Source: Ciona intestinalis
Lineage: Eukaryota > Chordata > Ascidiacea > Phlebobranchia > Cionidae
DNA: 64,000 bases
Reading direction: 5' to 3'
Assembly: GCF_000224145.3 (NCBI RefSeq)
Contig: NC_020173.2
Coordinates: forward strand, 4,661,001-4,725,000
Within the stretch, counting starts at the first letter, position 1, and the number at the start of each line of letters is the position of its first letter. Below, piece after piece: positions 48,701 to 60,000 of this stretch. The position numbers and the translations under genes are program-made. The notes under the pieces were generated by a model. It was given only the letters and a program-made list of their open reading frames with translations, did not search any database and had not been told where the DNA came from.

Positions 48701-51700
48701 ATTGATAAACATGAATCAGTGCATTCTGTTTTAACAAAACACTGGCGATGCCATTTAGAAATATAAATCATTTATTATACAATTGGTTGGACTTGATTTT
48801 TGTCTGTTATCTTTCATAGCACCAGATCCTTACAGAATCAGTACAATTATTTTAAATGATGTCTTCCATACACTACCATTACAAAGCATCACATGTTGAC
48901 TTTAACAAAACAAAGTGGTCGAACTCAAATTTGTGGATTAAACTGTGCAAACAAAACAGACAAGTGGAGGTGGGACGTGTGGTCCAAAAATAAAACAACA
49001 CAGACGCACTTATGTGGCGGCACAGCCTACGCATGAATAATTATTAATAGAATTTCAATCAGATTGGTATCTAATGGGCGGAATGGCAAGCAACAGTGGT
49101 TTATTATATCAATAACTCCTGTATGCTTTGTGATAAAGTATCGCATGAATTTAATTAAATTGTTGTTAGAAATGACTAAGGAAATTTAATGATTGAATTG
49201 GTTATGAATTATGATGTTGCTAGGTAGTGAACATTTACTGTTGTGATGATATGAACAAATTAAAATCAAAACTAAATGGTGATTAAAGACTGTACTGATT
49301 ACGGAATTCACTTAGCTTTAAATAGGTTGTAATATCATAAGATAAAGGTAACGTCATTGCTGCCCTTTATTTAGTAAAGAGAAAGTGAAATTACGTCACT
49401 TAAAATTATAATTCACCCCTAGGCCATAAAAAAACACCATTTCAGTCAAGTGCCTGCAGTTAAACGTGTTAAATAATACAAGCATAATGCATGCAGTGTC
49501 ACCAACACTGTGATGATTAAGTTACCTGAGTTAGACCGATATAATGAGGTGGTTTGGTTGGTTGGAGGGCGATGAAGCACTTCTACACTCATGGCTTTTG
49601 AAGATAGGTTGCTGTTTTTTAATCTTAGGATAAAAATAATTTTTAGAAATATTTAAAAAAAATATATATACGCATGCGATTCATTATAGGACATGAATTT
49701 TGATTTGCTTATTGTTTTAGGATAAGTTACTAATTTTTAAGCTTTGAAAAGAAATTTGTATTCAGCTTGTACTTTTGTAAAACATCACAATAAAGTTCAG
49801 TTCAGCCTTGAACCCTACTTTAAAGATATTGCCATGTTAGTACATACAACCAAATACTCTATACGTGTAGTGGTAAACATGCTAACAGTGGGATTTCTAC
49901 ACTGCATTAATCAGTCAACATTACACCCAATCCCAAAACCAAAATCACAAAGCCTCTCCCTATTCCTGCCTTTCAATAAAAACTGTTATAATAACAATAT
50001 ATTATTGCGACTTTAGAGCCATGCTATTTAACTCTTTTATTTAAGTAGTTTTACACCCAGTAAGATTTTAAATATTTTAATTTTTCTTTCAATTTCCTTT
50101 TCTTCGTTGTATTAATTAATCTGATCTTCGTTATCGTTATTGGATTTTATTAAAAATTAATTTTCACTAAAAAATTTAGAAAAAAAATATAAAAAAACAA
50201 AAAATTATTGATATTTGTACTTACTTTGCAGACCCTCTTGCTGATACTAATGAACCAGGAGAGCTGTTCGTTGAACTTGTGCGGAAAGTTCTTTCAAACG
50301 GAGTCGGCATAGGCTGGTCAGTTATTGAAGGCATTGATAGATTCTCATATGATCTGCCTGAAGTGATGAAGGAATGGTTTTAACTTTTTCACACTCGGTG
50401 TTTATTAAACATTTCATAAAAGTTTTTTTTTATTGGAAATATTTTTGATAGTTAGGAATTTCAAAATTTATTTGCATATGGTGATTAGTAAAGAGTTTTA
50501 CATTCTCTGTTTTACACATTATGTAAAAAATATTTTGAATTATTTCTGTCATGCAAACATTTTAAAATATTCTGACCAAGATATTTATTAGCAACATCGA
50601 CATTTTGTGCATTTGTTGAAAATATAAATACAGCTAATTATCCTCAACCTTGGCAACTTTTCGCATGTATGCTAATTTATAACTAAACGATACCAAAATT
50701 AACCTTAAAAATTTCTTTTAAGATTCATCGTATTTTTCATTAAAACAACATTAAAATTATTCTTAGTTAGTATATTGTGTGAAGGCTATTTATTTGCAAG
50801 GAAAATGAAAGAGTGAATATTGTACACTTGGCATGTATGGTTAAACTACCAAACAATACCAAAAATTAATTTAAAAAAAATATTTTTATTTAGTATAGTG
50901 TATGTGTGAAGAGTCTGAAGACCATTAGTAAGTATCGCCAGTGGGTTTGGGATTCATGCAAAAAAAGTTACTTTTTTTACTTTTTACCTCTTCCCATGCT
51001 AGATGTTCGATCCCCGTCACTGATCCCGACACCTGAATCCTCATCTTCTGATCTTCTTCGCAGCTTACTCCGGAAGCCAGTACTGATGATCTTCATTGGT
51101 TTCTCTTTTTTAACAGGGAGGACTTGGCTCCTGAAGGTGTAAAAATTAGAAAAAAAACAATGAATAAAAAAAGTCTCAAAAAAAATTCAGGGCCTAATAA
51201 AACTAAATAGTTTGAATTTATTACAGAAAACAAGAAGCATTAAATATAATACATTTTATTTATTTTAGATTTTTTACTCTGCACAGACAAAATATTATCT
51301 ATATTGTTAAATTCTGTATTTTTTTGGAATTTATAACAAATGATTGAAAAAAAAAAAAAACTAATTTTATTCTAAAGTAATATGCATAATACAATTAAAT
51401 AGATCTTTGGAATAATAAATAAATATATTTAAATAAATAACATTAAAATTTAACACAGAATATGCTTCACACAGCAAAGCGATTGCATGACATAATGCAT
51501 CTAACCTTTTATTAAATTCTATCTAATAAATAATTAAAACCAGACCATGAGAATTAAAGGGTACCCCTTGCTCCATCTCTATAATAGAAACTGATAAGCT
51601 GATAATTAGAGTCTTGTTCATTAAGACACGCAGTAATTATTACACTCACTTTTCCTGGCTGATGAATTTGAATGAAATCTCTACTTCCCCTCTCTCTTTT

Positions 51701-54233
51701 TTATTTCCACTCTTTTTGCCATTTAACTCGTACCATCTGAAAAACAAAGAGATTATTTTCAAAGACTGACAGATGACAAACACATGTTAATAATGCTGCA
51801 ACATTGTGTACATATTTTAAATAATTACCAAACCTTTACAGTAGCATTGATTTGCCATATTCCACCAAAGTTTACAATTTTAACACAATATTAATAATAA
51901 CCATAATAACATTTGTTGGGATTAAAATTATCTTGCTTTAATACAAAAATTTATAAATTGAAGAGAGAAAAAAGAAATTCCATTAAAAGCTTATAAGAAT
52001 TGTACGACCAATAATAGCCACAGAATTGACCAAAGCTGTCAGCTGTGGTCACTTAAAAATATTTCGTTTTTTTTTCTCTAAAAATGCATTATAATTGGAA
52101 TATATATAAAATGTAATTTCTGTAAACCAAATGAAAAATAACCTTGCACGTTCCTTGTTGTCACACGAGTTGAGTGCTGATAAAGGGACTGAAACTTGGC
52201 CGAGAAAGTCGTCGGATTCCAAGCCCAGTTTTCCATGTCTCTTGTTCATTACAGTAACATGGACAACTATCTTGTTGTGAAAGACACCACCTACGTACGA
52301 AGAAATAAAAAAAATGAAATTATAATTTAGTTTGGGTCATATAATATGTTTTTACCAGAAAGCCTGGTTTTGGATAGTGTCATACTGGAAAATATATGCT
52401 ATTTTTAACATTATAAACATATTGTTAAGTGTGAAATAGATACGTTTTTAACGTTAATAAACCAAATTTTACATATAAACTATTTAAGACTACATCATTC
52501 TACTCTACACAATAAAACAACTGAATGATTTGAAGCATTTTAAGCCTACATATATATATATATATACTATATATATTAAATTTTAGGGTAACCATAAAAG
52601 TAACATTATAAAATACAATCCAGCTGTTTCCCCAAGTGTTATGTCTTATATATTTGTGTCCACGTGTTTAGAGCAATAAATTTAATTGAGTGACACAGGA
52701 GGTTTGTAATTGTACACAAGTACTAGGTATTTATGGCCTAGGGCAATAATTTGAGATCCAGAAATAAACAAATTACGGGCTCTATGCACCTTATACCTAG
52801 AAAATACATCATTATATTGTTTAAAACAATTGCTTTTCTAGAATGACCAATTAAATCTAAATACAACGTTGCAAGGTACTTAGATTAAAGCACAACAGCA
52901 GACTAATTTGATTCTGCTATGGTATTTTATAATTTAATTACTGTAAACATACTTAAGAATAAATATTCATTGAATGATTACTGTTGTATGTGAAAGCATC
53001 TTTACATGTTGGAGCAAAATAAAATATCTTGTTCAATTGTTCATATAAAACACCAAATATATATAGGATGATAGCAAACGGTATGGCCCAATTTTAAGAT
53101 ATAGTTTGTAATGTGTATGTTGATTCATTTTAGAATTATAGGATTTCAAAAATGTTACATCACTCATACCAAAACTAGGTTATGAGTAAACTCATAAAAT
53201 CCATTTTTTTGGGAAACATATAAATATTTGTAAAATTTCATAAAAATTAGGTGCTTTACATAGGTTGTTCTTTTATAGGGCCATTGCATTACATACATAT
53301 GACTAATTGAAGTTCAACCAAAGGGTAATGAGCCAATCTGGCCTAAATCTTAGGCACCATGATATGCAACAATGTGGGACCTACGTGCAGAATACAACAT
53401 ACTAATAACTAGTGACAATTTAATCATTCTAATTGTTTTCAAATTAAATGTTAAAAAATCATATTTTTTAATCATATATCATATTTTAATATCATATTTT
53501 CCACACAAGCCGTCAAAGGTTAGATTATTACGTCATAGAATACGAACCACCACGTTTGATTTCTACATAACAGATTATGTAATTTGTTAGGTTTTGGGGG
53601 GGTTTAGGGGTTGGGGTTAAAAGTAGGGGTTAGGGTTGGGTTAAGGATTAGAGCTTGAAGTTTTCCCAAGCATAAAACGGTGCAAAATCAGGATTATAAC
53701 GTGCTGTAAAGTACGTAATATGTCACTACTGTGACGTAACATATTCCTATTGTGACGTAATAAATCGTTAACCTTACGAAAGTCAGGCGAGTTACGCTGA
53801 CGCAGCACGTTTTTGCGCATTTTCAAAGGTAATTTTTCGACATGAACGCTTGAGTTTTTACAAAAAAAAATTATACAGCAGGTATCAGGAAGACGTAAGG
53901 AACATTTTGAGACCAAAATTTTTACTGGTCACCAGCGGCAGTACTACCTAGATGCTGTTGGCAAAATGTGTTTTTTGCATACTGTATAGTGTTTTGTCAC
54001 CAAAAAAAAAAAACTAAACAATAAACAAAAAATAAGGAAACAAATTAACCTTGTGGCAGGGTGAATGAACACTGTGTGAACCATCGAGGAGTCGTCGATT
54101 TATCTGTGGAGGTTAAATATTTATCTTTGCAGAACTCAATAGTAGCATATGCTTCATTGGAACCACTTTTTCCTTTAACCAACAAGTTTCTTGCCTGTCG
54201 AACAGTCACTACAACATCAGTAGGACTCCACAT
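45784..54233 (-). CDS. RAB11FIP: class I Rab11 family-interacting protein (C2 plus Rab11-binding domain)
   Basis: Minus-strand exons: 54050-54233, 52143-52290, 51650-51736, 50988-51130, 50225-50357, 49526-49623, 47247-47355, 46571-46709, 46202-46299, 45784-45880. All phases agree and give 411 aa (human FIP2 about 512). Residues 1-130 form the phospholipid-binding C2 domain: WSPTDVVVTVRQARNL, then DDFLGQVSVPLSAL, then a WYELNGK...KERGEVEISF strand. The middle is Ser/Thr/Pro-rich with basic patches. The C-terminal helix contains RELEDYIDSLLVKVM (residues 380-394); the YID motif is the Rab11-contact signature of FIPs. The protein would link Rab11 vesicles of the recycling endosome to membranes and motors. 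It is of the class I type (FIP1/2/5), and which vertebrate member is closest cannot be decided here. An acceptor-like TTTGTAG lies 10 bases before the ATG. Confidence 0.93.
46363..46530 (+). repeat. MITE family A copy, right end truncated
   Basis: Starts TATAGTAGGGTGGGGGAAGA and keeps TTTACTACCTAATGGGATGG, but the right terminal repeat is lost after AATGTGTCACAAAAAT. It lies in the Rab11-FIP intron between exons 46202-46299 and 46571-46709. Confidence 0.7.
47356..49525 (-). other. RAB11FIP: 2.2 kb intron of Rab11-FIP
   Basis: No exon, RNA gene or full repeat copy seen. A short repeat of about 55 bases at 47857-47912 (GTATGGGTGAGGTCCATGAG, then GGGATTTAGGCCAGACTTGG) recurs in other introns (near 6640, 39550, 46790). 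CRE-like TTACGTCA is at about 49393. Confidence 0.5.
52291..54049 (-). other. RAB11FIP: first intron of Rab11-FIP
   Basis: Contains a TA dinucleotide run at 52551-52580, a G-rich TTAGGG-like tract at 53587-53645, and two TGACGTAA words between 53728 and 53762. The open frame at 53641-53916 overlaps this simple sequence and is not supported as a gene. Confidence 0.55.
53587..53645 (+). repeat. degenerate telomere-like, G-quadruplex-prone tract
   Basis: The plus strand has a run GGGGGGG, TTTA, GGGG, TT, GGGG, then TTAAAAGTAGGGGTTAGGG and TTGGG: about six G-runs of at least three separated by T-rich spacers of TTAGGG/TTAGGGG type. It is too short and irregular to be a telomere. It lies in intron 1 of Rab11-FIP, where the transcript would be C-rich. 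Confidence 0.6.
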
Positions 54234-55247
54234 TATTTGGAACTACAAATATCTGTATATATACTGAACAATGATAGTACAAATTAATGGCTACTGCAAT
54301 ACAAGATTGAATTTCAAAATGTACAGTGTAGAGAGTTTTAACTAAATAAAGAAATGTAATACAGATACAACTTCTATTTAAACTCTGATAAATTTTTCGT
54401 TCACGAATTCTTCCACACTAAACGTCAAGGTACAAATGAATGGCTATTTAATAAAGCTTAACTGAAAACTGAACATAAAAGGTAACAACAGTACATAAAA
54501 GACAAACTTTTTCAAAAAACGCTATGCTTAATAACGCTAACTGAAAACCTCATATTATATACACAAAACGTTATGTTAAATAACGCTACTGAAAATATCA
54601 CAACCCCATATACGTTCTGCTGCCTGAATGTTCAAAACAGATCTGATATATAGAAGATCAAGATCAAGTACGTCATACGTTTCCCGCAAACGCAGTTCTA
54701 GCTGCACGAACGATTCTCATTACCCTGATCTCCATAACACAGACTGATGCTATTTTCGAACCGAACGCTCCTATTTAAATGGGCAGATTTTTATGACGTC
54801 AGAGCATAGAAATGATTTTTCTAATTTTATTTTTGTTCGGCAGGGACACTTGTTTAAATATGATTTGCTGCAGAAATGTGTACTGCAACCTTTTAAAACG
54901 TTAACTCACTGTTTTTTTAATGGATTAAAGAAAAGTTGCAATGTTTTGTTTAAAACACGGTTAACATGATGAAGAATACAGTACACTAGTGTCCGTATAA
55001 TTATAAACATATATATTTGTGTAGGTGTGTGTTTATATGCCGATTCTGGTGTACCACACTGTTATTAGACGTAGCAAATGGCGTCATGTTGTTCTTTTGC
55101 CAAGTTTTTGCTTGATTGCAATCGAAAAGAAGTCAAGTGTAACGTATTACACGAAAGAGAAAGTAATGTAGTTTATTGCAACTTACAAACTGGCGAGTCA
55201 GCGTTTATACAGGACAACAAAAGGGGTGACAATATACCTATAGTAAC
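54234..55247. promoter_or_regulatory. 5' flank of Rab11-FIP
   Basis: No gene seen. A full palindromic CRE, TGACGTCA, lies at 54794-54801, about 560 bases upstream of the Rab11-FIP start, with GTACGTCATACG near 54668. The CREB/ATF link is inferred from the motif only. Confidence 0.35.
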
Positions 55248-55888
55248 CTAATACCAGAGTATACTAAACTAGAGTAGGCCAACTTTTTTTCACCCATTGT
55301 CTCTCGTCACGGTATGTAAATCGCAACCACGTGACAGTTACTGATGACAACGGCCATAGTTTAATAAAGAAGTAGTTTCACGGGTAAGCGATATCACGTG
55401 GTTCGTCACGCATGACTGTGGTCCCACTCCGCGGCAATTTGACTAGCAGAGAATAATGTTACTTGTATTGTGTTGGTTAGTGGGGCGTCTCTAATGTTTG
55501 GTGTAGCAACACAAACTTGTCTTACAATATAAAAACTAAATGGTATCCATATACGCAATGACAACATCTAAGTACTGCAGTGAGTGTATGTGACTAGTAT
55601 TTTGAATTGGTTTTTATAACGATTTTCTGTTGTTTTTGCTGCCAGACTTTGTTGTACTTGTATACCCCAATACCCGAGGTCAATTAGCAATTATGTGTAC
55701 CATTTCTGTAGAGTCTGATGAAATCATTCAAGAATTTATGAATATACCTGAGTTTGAAATTGAGAAAGCATTGATACAGAAATGCGTTTGGGATTACAGG
55801 AAACTTGTTCAAGTCTACCTACTGAAAGACTGGTAAAAGAAATAATGAAAAACTTGGATCCTTCAAGAGAACTTACACACACGGAGAG

Positions 55889-55938
55889 NNNNNNNNNNNN
55901 NNNNNNNNNNNNNNNNNNNNNNNNNNNNNNNNNNNNNN
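55889..55938. other. assembly gap (50 N)
   Basis: Placeholder run of 50 N inside the hAT-like element; the missing length is unknown. Confidence 0.99.
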
Positions 55939-56074
55939 GCTTTTCCAATATAGGAATCAAAGAACCGCACGGTGCATCCGATGAAACTAAGTTTATAAGT
56001 TCATTTCTAAATCGACTTCCTGCTCTTTTAACTGTATAGCCTCCTATACCCAATTATGCCTTTTTCAGTATCAC

Positions 56075-56440
56075 TCAACGTAATTGGGGTGTATGATCAA
56101 CATTTGGAATCGTATTCTGAACAATTGTTTTAATGATTTTGAGAAGCTTCCACGCAGCTCGACAGTTGTCGCTTGGATTAGTGAAAAAACTGATAGCTTT
56201 GTTGCAAACTTCCGGATACATTTTTAATATTGCTGACTTGTTACTTGTTATTTTATATTTGTTATACCATGCTGATATTTGTGAAAACCCATACTGTGTG
56301 AACGATGCAGGTGGAATTTGTAAAGTATGTAAGATGGTAATATTTATAATTTTTGTTGGCTGTTGTTGTTTTTCTTCTTGTTTCTCAAACTCCGTAACAA
56401 GTAATTCTAAGGTTAATTTTTCATTCAATTGACAGGCCAT
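56075..56440 (-). CDS. uncharacterised open frame inside the hAT-like element
   Basis: A 121-residue frame starting MACQLNEKLTLELL with a Gln/Lys-rich stretch, then ISAWYNKYKITSNK and CRAAWKLLKIIKTI. The opposite strand also has a 99-residue open frame over the same bases, which weakens the case. It lies entirely within the transposon, so if real it is an element-encoded product or a fragment of one. Function unknown. Confidence 0.25.
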   Translation of the reverse strand: MACQLNEKLTLELLVTEFEKQEEKQQQPTKIINITILHTLQIPPASFTQYGFSQISAWYNKYKITSNKSAILKMYPEVCNKAISFFTNPSDNCRAAWKLLKIIKTIVQNTIPNVDHTPQLR

Positions 56441-57020
56441 ATTAAATTACTACACAACTATTACAAAAAAATTACGTATATTAACAGATTACAATACAAA
56501 AATCAACTTAAATCTGATCAAAAATAGTGTTTGTTGAGGTTTCTAATAATACGCATCTACGTGATGTTAAGATTAGGATGCATCTCAAAGTTGTGGCAAA
56601 CAATGCTGCACTTTTACACACGCACCAAAAGCTATCTTGTTTTTTAAAGTTAAAGTCCAAATTTAAGGTGCACTCGCTTACTATGCCAAATATTATTACT
56701 TACATTCTGGAACTTGGATAACTGCCATCGTTAAAACTCAGACGATAACTGCTTTTGTTATTATTTAGCAGCGTCGCCGTTGTCATCAGTAACTGTCACG
56801 TGGTTGCGATTTACATACCGTGACGAGAGACAATGGGTGAAAACGTAACAATGGGAGTTGGCCTACTCTTGTTTAGTATACTCTGCTAATACCATCGCTA
56901 TTTGTATGTATGGCAGAAGGAGTTTGTTCGGGCATTGTCTTTGTTATACCATAGTATACTGAAGTGGTTATACTGTGTGTGATGATGTTTAATGTATAGG
57001 CTTATAAACCTTAATTTAAA

Positions 57021-60000
57021 ATGAACGGGGGAAAAGAAGCAAGCCTGGGAAGCGAAAGCATGACTGAAGCGCTGGAAACTACATACCCTAAAGATGTAAT
57101 TACCACAGGCAATGAGATCTTGTTGGTGGGTCAAAGAATCTGGGACTTGCGTGAAGTAAAACAAAGTTTAAGTTTTGATCTGGATTGTCTGCATGAGCTG
57201 TGTTACAGGTTTGTCAATATAATACTATGGCTCTAATTCAAATATAAAATAAAATAAACGATGCCCTACAGACCAATAAAAACACTTAACCTATTCTATT
57301 ACAGTGCTAGCGCTCCTATACAAGTGGCATTAAACGATAACAGTTTGAATAACGGCTTACAGGTATTGTAAAATCTATTATTAAAAAAAGACTCTGCATG
57401 GGTCTAAAAAACGAAACTTTTAACAGCAAAGGAACAACTTATCATTGACAGAATTGAATCGGACAGAAGAAAATATTCGTCAAATTGAACAGGTGCGCTT
57501 TTTGGTAAAAACAACAACATTATATTAATTAATATTGGACAATCGCTGTAACATATAACCTTATACCCATATTCTGTTTTTAAAGTTGTTCGGCGATATG
57601 AGGCAAATTTTGAGACAGCTCTATAGTTTTGTAAGTATAATTGAGTTTATCATGCTTTTGATTTGAGCTATATGTTATTTAAAACTTATAGGCAGACAGA
57701 TCTACCGCAATGTCAACGATGGATGATAACACAGGTATATGTTACTACTTACACCTTTATAGTAGCTTTCGATTTACACCACCTAATCGGTTACATATTA
57801 CCAAGAGCAACGATATAGTACTGTGGGGTAAGATGGGAAACGTTATAAAAATAGCCCATATTTTCTAAGCGTGTTTTTAACAATTACACCAACGCTCTTT
57901 CAGGGTCGTGATGATACGGTTATATAATTCTAAATAAACATTCTTTGTTTACTATCAAATGGGTCGATAATAAGATAAATATGGACCATATTACCCCACT
58001 CTTAAAAAACCTTTACATTAGAAAAAGACTCACAATAAATATAAAAGTAATTATTTTTATTGATTTTAACTCAGAGCCAATGAAGGTGTATACAGCAGCA
58101 GACCCTGAATCGGCAAATATTTGTGTTTCGGATAAACAAACGAAACAGCACACATCAGTACGTAAATGAAAATAACTACATCACATTTCTAAAGTATATA
58201 ATATTAAATACCATTATGATACATCATACAGCCAGAAACCATAGCTCCAAATGTAACATTGAATACGGAAAGCGGAGACTTGCATTTACATGTACACGGT
58301 GGTACGACTACTGTGCCGTTGGTTAACACTTGCCGAGAAGGTGAGCTTATATTTTGTACATTTTTACATTAATTGTGTAATTTCTACTTGAATTGATTAT
58401 GAGTCAGTGTTATCTACATAGCGTACTGACTGTTCTTTTGTAGCAGTATCTCGGATTTTCGTGTGAATCTTGCTCTTCACTATCGCGTAGTAGGGTGGGG
58501 GAAGACGGGACACCTATAACAAATAATATCCAAATAACCTGATCGTGTTTTAAACAATTAACAATGGTTTATAGGAGTCATGAAGATACGGTTTTATAAT
58601 TCTTTGAATGTTCTTTGTTTACTACTAAAAGGGACGTGAAAATAGAGTTAAAAGGTGTCCCGTCTTTCCCCACCCTACAGTAATATTAAAAAAAACAATA
58701 AAATAAAGTCACTATCATAAAAAAATCTTTAACTAAAATAAATGTAATAAAACTACAAACTAAAAAAATACAAATACAAGATATGTTACGAATTTGTTTA
58801 TATTTAGTCTCAATATTGCAACAAAACCTAAAGACAAGAGCAGAAGAAGCGGCCGGTGAAATTCAGATTCCGATTCAATTGGACAAAGCAATAAAAGCGG
58901 TTCGACTTCAGATTACGACTGAATCAAGAAAATCTCTTGAAACTTTGGACCAGGAGGATCACTTTATTAGGAGAGACGAATTTCGGTCGGTGTTCGATAC
59001 CCCAGAAGGGGACACTACTATTGAAATGTTGTTCAGTGTTGCAGAAAGCAATGCGAAGAAAGAAGCGAAGAAACTGTATCGTGCAACAGAGTTGGAGAAA
59101 ATATTGCGACATCTGGATAAATATGGACGATCTGTAATAATAACTGGACAAGCGGGGATAGGAAAGACTGTTTTGTCAAAGATGATAACGAACGAAATAT
59201 TGCAACATAAACTACTTCCGACTACAAAGTTCATTTTCTATATCAGATTTCGTGACATCGATTTTGACTGCAAGAAGAACATAGTACAATTTCTTGTTAC
59301 ATTTGGTGGATGCTCGTGGAAGAAACATACAGAGGAGAGCGACGGTGTCATCTGGGAAGCAATACACGATAATCCGGATGTTGTATTGGTACTGGATGGC
59401 TTGGACGAAGCGGCAACCACGGCGTTAACTAAGCCAGCCCCGAAATGTAATCCGCTAGAGCCCACTAGAGCAGCAGTGCTGGCTGGAAACATACTGAACC
59501 GAAGTCTTCTACCGAGATGTAGAATGGCAATCACTTCAAGACCGAGGCAAGTTCACGAGTTAGACACGAGCAATAAGCCTCGAACCGAGTTTAAAGTAAT
59601 TGGGTTGGCAGCCAGTGCGAAAAGGGATCTTGGAGAACAAATTTGCGGCGCTGACTGGCCATTGGTAGAGGCCTACTTAGAGCAGCACCCGGATGTATAT
59701 GCGATGTGCTATGTGCCAGTTATGTGTATTGTTACAATGCACTGTATTAAATCTCAAATCCGTTCCAATGATGATAATTTCAAGTTAGATAATGTTACCA
59801 GCGTATTGGTGTTTGCTTTAGACAAGTATGCGAGATCAGAGCATATCCGTACATCGTGTGATCTTTCCAAGTTATGCTTATTTGCATGGAATGGATTTTG
59901 GAAGCAGAAGATCATGTTCACTGAAAAGGATTTTCAAGATGCGGGCATCAGCAAAGAAGCAAATGAAGCGTATCTAACAACATCTATTGATATCTCAACT

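Larger units (their letters stand above)
55248..56893 (+). mobile_element. hAT-like transposon with long inverted termini, interior gapped
   Basis: The left terminus at 55256-55354 (AGAGTATACTAAACTAGAGT onward) is repeated in reverse complement at 56777-56885 (CAGAGTATACTAAACAAGAG). About 100 matching bases are interrupted by one roughly 15-base insertion. The flanks carry CTAATACC at 55248-55255 and again at 56886-56893. An 8-base duplication with CAGAG termini fits the hAT superfamily. The interior has an 85-105 aa frame on each strand across the N gap and a 121-residue minus-strand frame at 56075-56440, but I see no transposase motif. It is probably a non-autonomous or decayed element. Confidence 0.75.

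Noticed and set aside
53641..53916. 91-residue minus-strand frame in the Rab11-FIP intron
   Set aside because: Overlaps the G-rich simple tract, has no family resemblance and no splice sites linking it to the gene.
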